The notes under the pieces are model-generated. The model did no database searches. It worked only from the letters and a program-made list of their open reading frames with translations, and was not told the origin of the DNA. A stretch of 64,000 bases of DNA, taken from NCBI RefSeq assembly GCF_005577435.1, contig NZ_CP040396.1, positions 3,600,501-3,664,500 on the forward strand. Reading direction: 5' to 3'. The translations under genes were made by a program, and so were the position numbers. Origin of the DNA: Paenibacillus algicola. GTDB lineage: Bacteria; Bacillota; Bacilli; Paenibacillales; Paenibacillaceae. Below, piece by piece: positions 44,690 to 53,301 of the stretch. The stretch's first letter is position 1, and every line of letters begins with the position of its first letter.

Positions 44690-44722
44690 TTGATTCTCTT
44701 CCCTCCAGATGATGAGAATGAG

Positions 44723-44760
44723 AAAGAGGCGGTCTTCTCCCCAAAGATCCGCCTCTTTCG
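44723..44760 (+). terminator. Terminator after second SASP gene
   Basis: AAAGAGGCGG pairs with CCGCCTCTTT around an 18-base loop. Confidence 0.88.
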
Positions 44761-44791
44761 TATGTACATTATAAAAGAAATAAGGGCTAAA

Positions 44792-45196
44792 TCAATATTC
44801 TGCAGCTGCATCGGATACAGCCGGCCTGCTATAACGAATCATCATGTTAGCCATGTTGTAATTAGATTCCAGTACCGCATCCACGAGCACGATGCCTTGC
44901 TGAATGGTGAACTCATAGCTGATCTCGCCATGGGTCCAGCGACGCTTATGATTCAGGCTCTCAAGTGCCATGCTGCGAAAAGAGCTTTGCTGCACCGGTG
45001 TCAAGCCGCAGCCCGCTGGTATTATTACACCGTTCCGGCCTGCAAGCGGATTATGGCGAATACCGAATTTGCCAATGACATTGTTTCGTATTTGCACAAA
45101 CACGGTACCTGAGTTCAGTCCGGCCAATTCCTCCTCCAGCTCCTTAAACACGAGATCCAGCTGCCTTGCAAGAGATAACTGCTCTAATCTTATCAT
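44792..45196 (-). CDS. Hypothetical protein
   Basis: A 134-residue soluble protein. Helical N-terminus (RLEQLSLARQLDLVFKELEE), then a beta-rich core (GTVFVQIRNNVIGKFGIRHN and GEISYEFTIQQGIVLVDAVLE) and an Ala-rich end. I do not recognise the family. The ATG at 45196 follows GGGGGAGG. It looks like a conserved genus-level protein rather than a chance frame. Single gene. Confidence 0.75.
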   Translation of the reverse strand: MIRLEQLSLARQLDLVFKELEEELAGLNSGTVFVQIRNNVIGKFGIRHNPLAGRNGVIIPAGCGLTPVQQSSFRSMALESLNHKRRWTHGEISYEFTIQQGIVLVDAVLESNYNMANMMIRYSRPAVSDAAAEY

Positions 45197-45383
45197 CTTC
45201 CTCCCCCTTTCCATTCCTATCATGATTAGGTATTTCAGCCTTTTACTAGGGCTTGTGACTCATTATAGGACAAGCTTCAAAATCCATCAACAATTTACAA
45301 CATAATTGGGTATTTATCCCTACTTTTGCATATTTAACACATTCATATTTCGTTTTTTTATGTCATTTTATTCTTTAATATGA

Positions 45384-45412
45384 CAAAAAAAAGAGGCCAG
45401 CCTGTGACCTCT
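45384..45412 (-). terminator. Terminator after pepF
   Basis: On the minus strand AGAGGTCA pairs with TGGCCTCT, then seven T. Confidence 0.9.
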
Positions 45413-45445
45413 CCTGCATACCGCTTTCATATTTAAATCATCATT

Positions 45446-47245
45446 CTACACCATATTCTGAGTCATTTGCAGAAATTGACGAATATCCTGCTCGCAAGAT
45501 GAAGCTGCTTTTTGCCAGAAATCCGGACGTGTAAGATCTACGCCCAGATGCTTTTGCGCCAGCTCCTCCACAGGCAGTATGCCGGTATCCTGCAGCAATG
45601 CATCATATCGTTCAGCAAAAGCTTCGCCCTGCTCCAAAGCAAGTGCGTACAAGCCGGCGCTGAACATATACCCAAATGTATACGGGAAGTTGTAGAACGG
45701 CACGCCTGTAATATAGAAGTGCAGCTTGGAGGCCCAGAAATGCGGATGATAGCCGGACAATGCATTCAGGTAAGCTTCTTTCTGAGCCTGCTCCATGAGA
45801 TTGCTGATCTCGGACGCCGTCAGGATGCCCTGCTTGCGCTGCTCATAAAACGTGGTTTCAAACAAGAACCGGGCATGAATGTTCATAAAAAATGCCACGC
45901 TGCGGTTAATTTTTTCTTCTAAGAGCGCCAAACGCTCCTCCTCCTGCTGAGCTCCTTTGACCTGGGCATCGGACACAATCATCTCCGCAAAGGTCGAGGC
46001 CGTCTCAGCCACATTCATGGCATAGCTCTGGTTCAGTACTGGAAGCTCGGTCATCAAATGCTGATGATACGCATGCCCCAGCTCATGAGCCAAGGTAGAT
46101 ACATTGGAGGCCGTGCCGCTGTAGGTCATAAAAATCCGCGTCTGATTACTGTTCTTCAGTGAGGTGCAGAAGCCTCCAGGGCGCTTTCCAGGGCGATCCT
46201 CCACCTCAATCCAGTTCTTATCAAAGGCCATCTGGGCAAAATCCGCCATTCTCGGGCTAAAGGCACGGAACTGGCGGACGATGCTTTCCGCAGCATCATC
46301 GTAGCTGATCTTGACTTCCGAGGTTTGCAGCGGTGCATCTACATCCTCCCAGGAGAGCTGGTCCATACCGAGCAGCTGGGCCTTGCGGTTCAGAAACTCC
46401 ACCAGCAGCGGTTTCGTGCTTTGCACGACGGACCACATCGCATCCAGCGTCTCCTGCGACATCCGGTTAACTGCCAAAGGCTCCTTCAGCACCTGGTCCC
46501 AGCCGCGGGCCTCATACAGCTTGAGTCGGAACCCGGACAGATGGTTTAATGTATCAGCACAATAGTCTTCCGAGGCACTCCAGGCCTCTTCCCATTTCTG
46601 GAATACTTCCCTGCGAACCTCCTTGTCGGGATGGCTCAGCTTATTGGCAGCCTGGCCTGCGGAGAGCTTACGCAGTTCACCATTCTCTTCAAAAGGAATC
46701 TGGATATGGCTCACAATGGTGTTATAGAAATCTCCCCATCCGTGATAGCCGTCTACAGACAAAGACAGAGCTAGGCTTTCCAGCTCAGGACTCATCTTCT
46801 CCCGGGCCCGGCTGCGGCTTTCACTTAAGGTAAAAGAGAGCGGTGCCATGTTATCCTTAGCCATCCAGTCATGAAACAAGGTATCGTCAATATCACGCAG
46901 TAAAGTACTGAACTGTACTGCAGCACTCTGAAAGGAAGCAAGAAGACCCGTGATTCGGCCCGATAACTGGTTGGCCTTCTTATCGCTTTGATCCTGTGCA
47001 GACAGGCAGCTGACAAAAGAGCGGGCTTCACTGCCCTTGGCCGTGCACTGCTCCAGCAGCTCCACAATGCCCTCCAGTCCGGCTGCTTCCTCCAGTGTCT
47101 GTGGTATGGATGCCGACTTCACTTGCTCCTGAAGCAGCTTGATATCCTGCTCCAGCCCTTGGATAAAGGCTTCAAACTCACTGGAGGCTGAGCCTCCCGG
47201 AAATATCGTATCCAGATCCCATGTCTGGCGCAACGGATGCTTCAT
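45446..47245 (-). CDS. pepF: M3 family oligoendopeptidase F
   Basis: A 599-residue cytosolic zinc metallopeptidase that trims short peptides. Zinc motif HELGHAYH (His387, Glu388, His391) and the downstream AETASTFAEM with the third ligand Glu. N-terminus PLRQTWDLDTIFPGG is typical. Several starts are possible near 47245-47266; the ATG at 47245 best matches the GGAAAGG site. Stand-alone gene with a terminator. Confidence 0.94.
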   Translation of the reverse strand: MKHPLRQTWDLDTIFPGGSASSEFEAFIQGLEQDIKLLQEQVKSASIPQTLEEAAGLEGIVELLEQCTAKGSEARSFVSCLSAQDQSDKKANQLSGRITGLLASFQSAAVQFSTLLRDIDDTLFHDWMAKDNMAPLSFTLSESRSRAREKMSPELESLALSLSVDGYHGWGDFYNTIVSHIQIPFEENGELRKLSAGQAANKLSHPDKEVRREVFQKWEEAWSASEDYCADTLNHLSGFRLKLYEARGWDQVLKEPLAVNRMSQETLDAMWSVVQSTKPLLVEFLNRKAQLLGMDQLSWEDVDAPLQTSEVKISYDDAAESIVRQFRAFSPRMADFAQMAFDKNWIEVEDRPGKRPGGFCTSLKNSNQTRIFMTYSGTASNVSTLAHELGHAYHQHLMTELPVLNQSYAMNVAETASTFAEMIVSDAQVKGAQQEEERLALLEEKINRSVAFFMNIHARFLFETTFYEQRKQGILTASEISNLMEQAQKEAYLNALSGYHPHFWASKLHFYITGVPFYNFPYTFGYMFSAGLYALALEQGEAFAERYDALLQDTGILPVEELAQKHLGVDLTRPDFWQKAASSCEQDIRQFLQMTQNMV

Positions 47246-47330
47246 CCTGTTCATCAACCTTTCCAAATTGGATTCATCAGTGTATAACTAATAGAAGTGC
47301 TTAGCAATCTTAAACAACGAAGGAGCGATC

Positions 47331-47516
47331 ATGATGAGACCCTTACAAATATCCGCCGAAACGGCGCTAGCTTTATCGAAAAAGCTCGGGATTCCGCTCG
47401 AGAACCTGATGCATATGCCCCAGCATATCCTCATGCAAAAAATCGCCGAGCTCTCCCAATCCGACAATGAGGCGGATCAAGAAAGCCCGGAGAACAAGGA
47501 CGGGAAGGAATCATGA
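47331..47516 (+). CDS. YycC-like small protein
   Basis: A 61-residue protein: RPLQISAETALALSKKLGIP then LENLMHMPQHILMQKIAEL, the pattern of the YycC family of Bacillales (function unknown), and an acidic Glu/Asp/Lys tail. Two ATGs follow AAGGAG, at 47331 and 47334. Its stop overlaps the start of the next gene by four bases (ATGA). Confidence 0.78.
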   Translation: MMRPLQISAETALALSKKLGIPLENLMHMPQHILMQKIAELSQSDNEADQESPENKDGKES

Positions 47517-47743
47517 TCCCTTTTTCCAACACATGGCCTTATGATGTCGTCTCCAAGGATGTGTATGTCCAGAGCTGTCCTTTCTGCGGAGCCGACAATG
47601 TGCTGCTGCCCATGAAGCCGAAGGAGCTCATCAGCGTACGGGAGGGCAAGAAGAAGCTGCTCATCTTCCCCTGCTGCCACAATAAGGTTACCGTGGTGGA
47701 CAGCGATGGAGATTATATTCTAACCGATCAGGCTCTAAGGTAG
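47513..47743 (+). CDS. Small zinc-ribbon-like protein coupled to YycC
   Basis: A 76-residue protein with two cysteine pairs, CPFC (about 22-25) and CCHN (about 54-57), spaced like a zinc ribbon, and basic KKLL between. Function unknown. The four-base overlap with the YycC-like gene means translational coupling and suggests a joint role. Confidence 0.75.
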   Translation: MIPFSNTWPYDVVSKDVYVQSCPFCGADNVLLPMKPKELISVREGKKKLLIFPCCHNKVTVVDSDGDYILTDQALR

Positions 47744-47764
47744 TCTCGTGCACCGACCGCGAGA

Positions 47765-48475
47765 TTAAGACGAAGCCGGAGCATCCGTCTCCCGCTGTGT
47801 CCCCTCGGCCATCATCTGCTCCCGGAGCAGAGCCCATTGTTCTCTGGAGGCGCGGATCATCGCGGCATCGGTAATTTTCTGATCCTGTACGACTCTGGAG
47901 AACCATTGCACGGCTTCCCGGTATCGGCCGACCCTGCGGTTAAGCTCTCCGATCAGATATAGCAGCCGCGCATCATTTCCAGTAAAGCCTTCATATTCAT
48001 AGCAGCGAACATACGCCTCCAGACTGTACTCCAGGAAGCGCTGCTCCTGCTCCGCATCATTTTGATACCGGTACAGCCAGGCAATATGCTGCAGCAGGCT
48101 CGCCACAATCCTGTCCTTTTCTCGGATGGCCTGGGCACACAGCAGAGCCAGCTTGTACGTTTCCAGCGCTTCCTCCAGCCTCCGCGCCCCGCCGAAGTCC
48201 CGCGTATTCCAGCGCCTTCCGACCTGATCATGAAATGCGGCTCGCTGCGCGTCATTCAGACTGGTCACAGAATGCTCGGTAAAGGCGAATCCGCAGGAGG
48301 GGCATACCCGGACGACGTAGAAGTCCGGATTCTCATTTTTGTAATAACCGCAGAAATCTGAATCACTCCGGTACGCCTTCTTCAGGCTGGGCCGAACCCT
48401 AGAGGTCTCAAACTCATGCTCACAATAAGGACATGCTACTTTAATTTTATACAGCGGCTCCATTGCCATGCTCAT
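47765..48475 (-). CDS. DUF2225 family zinc-ribbon/helical-repeat protein
   Basis: A 236-residue protein. N-terminal pair of zinc knuckles (CPYCEHEF and CPSCGFAF), then TPR-like helices (LEEALETYKLALLCAQAI, REAVQWFSRVVQD) and an acidic end. This matches DUF2225, function unknown. I take the ATG at 48475, just after an AGGG; several in-frame ATGs follow within eight codons. It lies 29 bases after the haemoglobin gene, likely one transcript. Confidence 0.83.
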   Translation of the reverse strand: MSMAMEPLYKIKVACPYCEHEFETSRVRPSLKKAYRSDSDFCGYYKNENPDFYVVRVCPSCGFAFTEHSVTSLNDAQRAAFHDQVGRRWNTRDFGGARRLEEALETYKLALLCAQAIREKDRIVASLLQHIAWLYRYQNDAEQEQRFLEYSLEAYVRCYEYEGFTGNDARLLYLIGELNRRVGRYREAVQWFSRVVQDQKITDAAMIRASREQWALLREQMMAEGTQRETDAPASS

Positions 48476-48504
48476 GACATCCCTGTCCCCCGCGCGTTCG
48501 CGCA

Positions 48505-48882
48505 TTAATAGCTGTTCACAAAATGCCGGGCAGGCCCGGACAGCCGGTCCAGCACGAAGCTGGCCAGCGGTTCTTGAATACCTACATCCCGCAGGGCATG
48601 AGCCATGCAATGCAGCCATTCATCAGCATGTCCATCCGTGATGGTAAACTTCATATGCCTTGCTCGCATCATAGGATGGCCAAAGGCTTCCGAGAACAAA
48701 GCGGGCCCGCCAAAGAATTGGCTCAGAAACATATATTGCTTCTCCATAACCGGCTCGATATCTTCAGGAAACAGAGGCGCCAGCACGGCATTCTGCTGTA
48801 CTCTAGGATAGAATGCCTCCACTAAAGCACGAACTCCCTCTGCTCCTCCCAGCTGGTCATACAGACTAAGACTTGGATCCAT
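48505..48882 (-). CDS. Truncated haemoglobin, group II (YjbI-like)
   Basis: A 125-residue 2-on-2 globin that binds oxygen or detoxifies NO. Begins SLYDQLGGAEGVRALVEAFY; proximal haem His in RARHMKF; Trp in DEWLHCM marks group II. The start at 48882 is chosen from the GGAGATGAT ribosome-binding site. In B. subtilis the homologue lies near yjbH and pepF; pepF is about 1.3 kb away here. Followed by the DUF2225 gene. Confidence 0.92.
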   Translation of the reverse strand: MDPSLSLYDQLGGAEGVRALVEAFYPRVQQNAVLAPLFPEDIEPVMEKQYMFLSQFFGGPALFSEAFGHPMMRARHMKFTITDGHADEWLHCMAHALRDVGIQEPLASFVLDRLSGPARHFVNSY

Positions 48883-48972
48883 GGTATATATCATCTCCTG
48901 TCTTTCACACAACTCGTTATGCTTCTCCATTATATCAAACCTGCCGCAAACGTCTAACCGTACCCCCAGACA

Positions 48973-49004
48973 CAAAAAAAGAGCTAAACTCAATGTTTAG
49001 CCCC
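48973..49004 (-). terminator. Terminator after 31-residue peptide gene
   Basis: GGGGCTAAAC..GTTTAGCTC on the minus strand with seven T. It stands between the small peptide gene and the haemoglobin gene. Confidence 0.9.
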
Positions 49005-49014
49005 TTGCTCCTTA

Positions 49015-49110
49015 TCAGTAGCTTCTCCAGTCTTCTTCACTTTGACGACCCAGCGAAGCCCGTATCACATAAACAAACGCGCATACCAGCAATCCGGTCA
49101 CTATACTCAT
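49015..49110 (-). CDS. 31-residue single-helix membrane peptide
   Basis: MSIVTGLLVCAFVYVIRASL gives one membrane helix, followed by a polar tail GRQSEEDWRSY. GGAG lies eight bases before the ATG, a perfect TATAAT (minus strand, 49166-49171) lies 55 bases upstream, and a strong terminator follows eleven bases after the stop. Too short to be found by length-based gene calling. Function unknown; small single-helix peptides of this kind often modulate membrane complexes. Confidence 0.65.
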   Translation of the reverse strand: MSIVTGLLVCAFVYVIRASLGRQSEEDWRSY

Positions 49111-49321
49111 AATCATCACTCCATCTCTGTTTCATCGTTACTTAAGATGTGCTTTGATGGTTTTAATTATAGCATAATACTCACAAAAATAAAGCTTTTT
49201 TGTAACCGCTTTCTAGGTCTTTTTGTACTGTTTGTCCTCATAACTGCATACAGTGGATCAGAGCCTCCCATGATTGCAATGGGACCTATTACTGTCTTTA
49301 TTGGGGGGATTCAAGTGCATC

Positions 49322-50545
49322 ATGCCTATTAAAAAGCTCGGATTTCCTATATTTACGGCCTTGATGCTCAGCCTCATCCTTCTGATGGCAATATTTCCGG
49401 AGTCTGCTCTGCAAGCTGCGGTACGCGGACTTTCCATATGGTGGGACGTTCTGTTTCCCTCCCTCTTTCCGTTCTTCGTCATCTCGGAGGTGCTGCTTGG
49501 CTTCGGCGTGGTCCATCTGATCGGCACCCTTCTGGATCCCTGGATGAGGCCCTTATTCCGCATTCCCGGCTGCGGCGGCTTCGTCGCCGCTATGGGCTAC
49601 GTGTCCGGCTACCCGGTAGGCGCCAAGCTGACGGCCAAGCTGTGGGAGCAGAAGATGATTACGCGGGAAGAAGGAGAGCGCCTGGTCGCGTTCACCACCT
49701 CCTCAGATCCTATTTTTTTAATCGGCGCTGTCTCTGTCGGCTTTTTTCACAGCACCGAGCTGGCACTCATTCTGGCGATCGCTCATTACGGAAGCGGACT
49801 GCTCGTCGGATTGCTGATGCGATTTCATGGCGATCAAAGCTCGTCCTCTTCTCCCGCGCAGAAGCACAGCATGAAGGGCAGCCGCCTTAAGCGCGCCGTC
49901 CTGGACATGCATGCGGCCAGAAGCGCTGACGGTCGGCCGCTGGGTGTGCTGCTGACAGAAGCCATTCAGTCCTCGCTGCAGCTGATGGTGGTCGTTGGCG
50001 GACTCGTCGTTTTCTTTTCTGTATTTTTGGAGCTTTGGACCCAGGCTGGTGTTCTGTCTGCGATCAATGCGGTGCTTGGCCAGCTGCTGCTGGCAGTGGG
50101 CGCTCCCGAGCAGCTCAGCATGGCCCTTATGGGAGGCTTATTCGAGGTCACACTGGGGGCTAAATATGCTGGAGGCGCTGGCGAAGCTGTACCTTTGATC
50201 TATAAGGCTGCCGTGGCTGCTTTCGTGCTGTCGTGGGGAGGCCTTTCGGTGCATGCCCAAATTGCCAGTATCCTTCATTCCACCAATCTGCGTTACTTGC
50301 CCTTTATGGGGGCCAGGCTTCTTCATGGGGCCATGGCTTTCACCGCCGTGCTGATCTTATGGGGTCCATTTATGGGAGAAGCCGAGCCTGTATTCACGCC
50401 AGTTCCTGTTTCTGATGGGGCTCTGAGCGGTTATACCCATTACATGGCCTGGTTTAGCCTGCTGCTCACATTGCTGTTAGGTGTTGTGATTATGACAGAG
50501 GCGGTGTATTGGATCTCGCGTAAATTGCGCAAATTGAAATCGTGA
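49322..50545 (+). CDS. ylbJ: Sporulation integral membrane protein YlbJ
   Basis: A 407-residue membrane protein with about eight helices, GYVSGYPVGAKL and TSSDPIFLIGAV blocks of the YlbJ family, which is needed for sporulation (mother-cell expressed in Bacillus) and distantly related to nucleoside-recognition (Gate) proteins. A Ser/Lys-rich loop sits mid-protein (about 178-205). I take the ATG at 49322; a G-rich site lies 13 bases before it, a little far. In Bacillus, ylbJ and NAD kinase are not adjacent. Confidence 0.9.
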   Translation: MPIKKLGFPIFTALMLSLILLMAIFPESALQAAVRGLSIWWDVLFPSLFPFFVISEVLLGFGVVHLIGTLLDPWMRPLFRIPGCGGFVAAMGYVSGYPVGAKLTAKLWEQKMITREEGERLVAFTTSSDPIFLIGAVSVGFFHSTELALILAIAHYGSGLLVGLLMRFHGDQSSSSSPAQKHSMKGSRLKRAVLDMHAARSADGRPLGVLLTEAIQSSLQLMVVVGGLVVFFSVFLELWTQAGVLSAINAVLGQLLLAVGAPEQLSMALMGGLFEVTLGAKYAGGAGEAVPLIYKAAVAAFVLSWGGLSVHAQIASILHSTNLRYLPFMGARLLHGAMAFTAVLILWGPFMGEAEPVFTPVPVSDGALSGYTHYMAWFSLLLTLLLGVVIMTEAVYWISRKLRKLKS

Positions 50546-50611
50546 AGCATTGTTTTCTTTCACAAGATTGATTATCATCGTTATATAATCTTTTTAAAGG
50601 AGCTTATCGAC

Positions 50612-51415
50612 TTGAGATACTATGTTCTGGACCGCGGTGATCCCTTGTCAGTCGAATTAAGTCAACAATTTCATAAGCTGGCGGGACAACGGGGCTTTCA
50701 GCTGGACGCGGAATCCCCGGAGATCGTAGTTTCTATCGGTGGAGATGGCACCATGCTGCATGCCTTTCACACGTTCATTGACCGGATTCCCGATCTCGCT
50801 TTTGTCGGGGTGCATACTGGGCATCTGGGCTTCTATGCAGACTGGAAAGCCGATGAAATCGAGAAGCTTGTTGATATGATGAGCGGGGAAGGAGAGCCGA
50901 AGGGAACGAAGCCCCGCTTCGTTAAATATCCTTTGGTTCAGCTGGAAATCCACAAGAAATCCGGCTCTGCCTCTTATATTGCCTTGAATGAATTTACGCT
51001 CAAGGGTGTCGATGGAACGGTCGTTGCCCAGATCGACATCAATGATGTCACGTTCGAGATGTTCCGGGGCGATGGCATCTGTATATCCACCCCATCCGGC
51101 AGTACAGCTTATAACAAGAGTGTCGGCGGCGCCATGGTGCATCCTTCCATCGATGCCTTGCAGATTGCTGAAATTGCATCTATTAACAATCGGATTTTCC
51201 GCACACTGGGGTCGCCGCTGCTGCTGCCAAAGCACCATCATTGCGATATTTTCTCCCGCAAGGACCAGCGGCTATTGTTAACGGTGGATCATAACAATAT
51301 TCCGATTGATGACCTCATCTCTGTGCGCTGTCAGGTCGCCGAGCAGCAGGTCAGCTTTGCCCGCTACCGGCCGTTTCCATTCTGGAATCGGGTACGTGAT
51401 GCATTCCTTGGCTAG
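50612..51415 (+). CDS. nadK: NAD kinase
   Basis: A 267-residue ATP-NAD kinase making NADP. GGDGT motif at 43-47 with the catalytic Asp, the ALNEF segment that binds NAD, and TPSGSTAY, all in order. Start is TTG at 50612 behind AAAGGAG. Known as ppnK in Bacillus. It is followed by a strong bidirectional terminator. Confidence 0.96.
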   Translation: MRYYVLDRGDPLSVELSQQFHKLAGQRGFQLDAESPEIVVSIGGDGTMLHAFHTFIDRIPDLAFVGVHTGHLGFYADWKADEIEKLVDMMSGEGEPKGTKPRFVKYPLVQLEIHKKSGSASYIALNEFTLKGVDGTVVAQIDINDVTFEMFRGDGICISTPSGSTAYNKSVGGAMVHPSIDALQIAEIASINNRIFRTLGSPLLLPKHHHCDIFSRKDQRLLLTVDHNNIPIDDLISVRCQVAEQQVSFARYRPFPFWNRVRDAFLG

Positions 51416-51431
51416 TACGGCAGCCAGACAT

Positions 51432-51473
51432 AAAAGTGGAGATCCCGGGCTTGTCCCGGGATCTCCACTTTTA
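51432..51473. terminator. Strong bidirectional terminator after nadK
   Basis: AAAAGTGGAGATCCCGGG pairs perfectly with CCCGGGATCTCCACTTTT over a 5-6 base loop. It serves nadK and probably the convergent yutD. Confidence 0.95.
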
Positions 51474-51525
51474 TGTTTCGTGATTTTATTTATGGACTGT
51501 CAGACAGCGGCAATGCGTCTTCGCT

Positions 51526-52173
51526 TTAGTTCTGGGGATTCTGGCTCCGGCTCGGCTTGGAGGCAGAACGCGCCTCTCTGCGGTCCCGTCGTTCCTTGCC
51601 TTCCCTCGGCTTGGCATCTTTCCAGGGCTTTTGCGGCCTTCCGCCTCGGGACTCTCGTCCCTCCCGTGGCTCCTTGCCATTCTTGGAGCGGGACTGCGGC
51701 TCGGTCCCCTCCTTTACTTCCCGCTCCTGATTCCGGGAAGGGGGTTTTTCAGTCACCCGCGATAAATCCTCCCGGGGTGATGCTGCCATGACCTTGGCCG
51801 GCGGTGCCGAAGCCTCCTCCGGCTCCTCCTCACTGGAAGCCGCCACTGCTTCCTGGTTCAGCGTCTCCTTCAGCTCCCTTAATTCCTTGGGATCCTTAAT
51901 CTCCTTGCTTTTGTGAAGAACAAAATACGCACAACCAAAATTACAATATTCATTAATATAATCCGACAATGTCGAGAAGCTGGAATCTCTGGTCGCTTTG
52001 GGGTGATTATCGCGGTAGAAGCCCTTGAGCCGAAGCTGATTGTATCCCCAGTCCCCTACAATATAATCATACCGTTCCAGCACCTCGCTGTACCGATCCC
52101 GGAACACTTCCGGATTCCAGCCACTGCGGTAATCTATGACAAGCTCGTAGCTTTTGTTCCCAATCACAATCAC
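51526..52173 (-). CDS. yutD: YutD family protein with long charged tail
   Basis: A 215-residue protein. About residues 1-105 match the small YutD family (DUF1027; YIVGDWGYNQLRLKGFY is characteristic), function unknown. The remaining half is a disordered-looking tail rich in Arg, Lys, Glu, Pro and Gly (REGRESRGGRPQKP). Start is GTG at 52173 behind AGGGGA. Directly downstream of lipA, as in Bacillus (yutD-yutC-yutB). Confidence 0.85.
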   Translation of the reverse strand: MIVIGNKSYELVIDYRSGWNPEVFRDRYSEVLERYDYIVGDWGYNQLRLKGFYRDNHPKATRDSSFSTLSDYINEYCNFGCAYFVLHKSKEIKDPKELRELKETLNQEAVAASSEEEPEEASAPPAKVMAASPREDLSRVTEKPPSRNQEREVKEGTEPQSRSKNGKEPREGRESRGGRPQKPWKDAKPREGKERRDRREARSASKPSRSQNPQN

Positions 52174-52208
52174 GTTATTCCCCTGCCTTTCCCAGCCAGA
52201 CCCCTAAT

Positions 52209-53105
52209 CTATAGGGCGGTCTCTTCCTTTCGACGTTCTGCAGAGCGAACCTGCTCATGAGCATGATATGAGCTCCGCACGAGCGGACCAGACTCCACAT
52301 GGCTGAAGCCGCGGCTCAGGCCTTCTTCCTTCAGCTTCGCAAACTCTTCAGGAGTATAGTATTTCTCAACGTCCAGATGCTTCTGTGTAGGCTGTAAGTA
52401 TTGCCCGATGGTCATAATATCGCAGTCTGCAGCGCGGAGGTCATCCATCGCTCCCAGAATTTCATCCCATTCCTCACCTACGCCCAGCATAATGCTGGAT
52501 TTGGTCGGAATGCTCGGCTGCATAGCTTTAGCCCGGCGAAGCAGCTCCAGAGAACGTTCATATTTCGCTTTCGCCCGCACCCGATCCGAAAGGCGCTCCA
52601 CCGTTTCAATATTATGATTTAAAATATCAGGCTTGGCATTCATGACAATCCGCAGCGATTCCTCATCGCCCATAAAGTCAGGGATGAGCACCTCGACACT
52701 GCATAGCGGCAGACGCTTGCGAATTGCCTTCACCGTCTCGGCAAAGATCATCGCACCGCCATCCTTCAAATCATCCCGTGCCACACTTGTTACGACGCAG
52801 TGCTGCAGATTCATCTGTTCAGCGGCCTCCGCGACCCGCTCCGGCTCTTGCAGATCCAGCTCCGTCGGCAGGCCGGTATTGACGGCACAGAAGCGGCAGG
52901 CTCGCGTGCAGATGTCCCCCAAGATCATGAACGTAGCGGTTCGGTTCGCCCAGCATTCATAAATGTTCGGGCAGCGCGCCTCCTCGCAGACGGTATGTAG
53001 CGTTTTGGAGCGCATCATATTTTTAATTTCTTTATAGTTATCGCCCGTAGTGAGCTTAATCTTGATCCATTCCGGCTTCGGTTTGCTGTCTTTCGTTTTG
53101 GCCAA
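52209..53105 (-). CDS. lipA: Lipoyl synthase
   Basis: A 298-residue radical SAM enzyme that inserts two sulfurs into octanoyl groups on lipoyl domains. The auxiliary cluster ligands are [12 protein letters not shown] (Cys40, 45, 51), the radical SAM cluster CTRACRFC (Cys66, 70, 73), and the late serine ligand is in RSSYHA. Start is TTG at 53105 behind AGAAGG. The NifU-like protein at 21336 is the sort of carrier that rebuilds its auxiliary cluster. Confidence 0.97.
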   Translation of the reverse strand: MAKTKDSKPKPEWIKIKLTTGDNYKEIKNMMRSKTLHTVCEEARCPNIYECWANRTATFMILGDICTRACRFCAVNTGLPTELDLQEPERVAEAAEQMNLQHCVVTSVARDDLKDGGAMIFAETVKAIRKRLPLCSVEVLIPDFMGDEESLRIVMNAKPDILNHNIETVERLSDRVRAKAKYERSLELLRRAKAMQPSIPTKSSIMLGVGEEWDEILGAMDDLRAADCDIMTIGQYLQPTQKHLDVEKYYTPEEFAKLKEEGLSRGFSHVESGPLVRSSYHAHEQVRSAERRKEETAL

Positions 53106-53301
53106 GAAAGAAACCTTCTTTCATATAAGGTTAAGTGTTTGCATGAACTTTCACATATTATATCATGAAAACCCTTAGATTACCTATCCTTGTCGCTATA
53201 GGATTGATCTATCCCCGGCATGGATAAAATCAGCTCTATCGATACACCCTACAGGCAGGCATGGATGCGTGTATACCGCGATTGAACCAGGAGGACAGAT
53301 C

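Noticed and set aside
49274..49321. Earlier start for ylbJ
   Set aside because: In-frame ATG at 49274 has no ribosome-binding site; the G-rich site is nearer 49322, though spacing is long.
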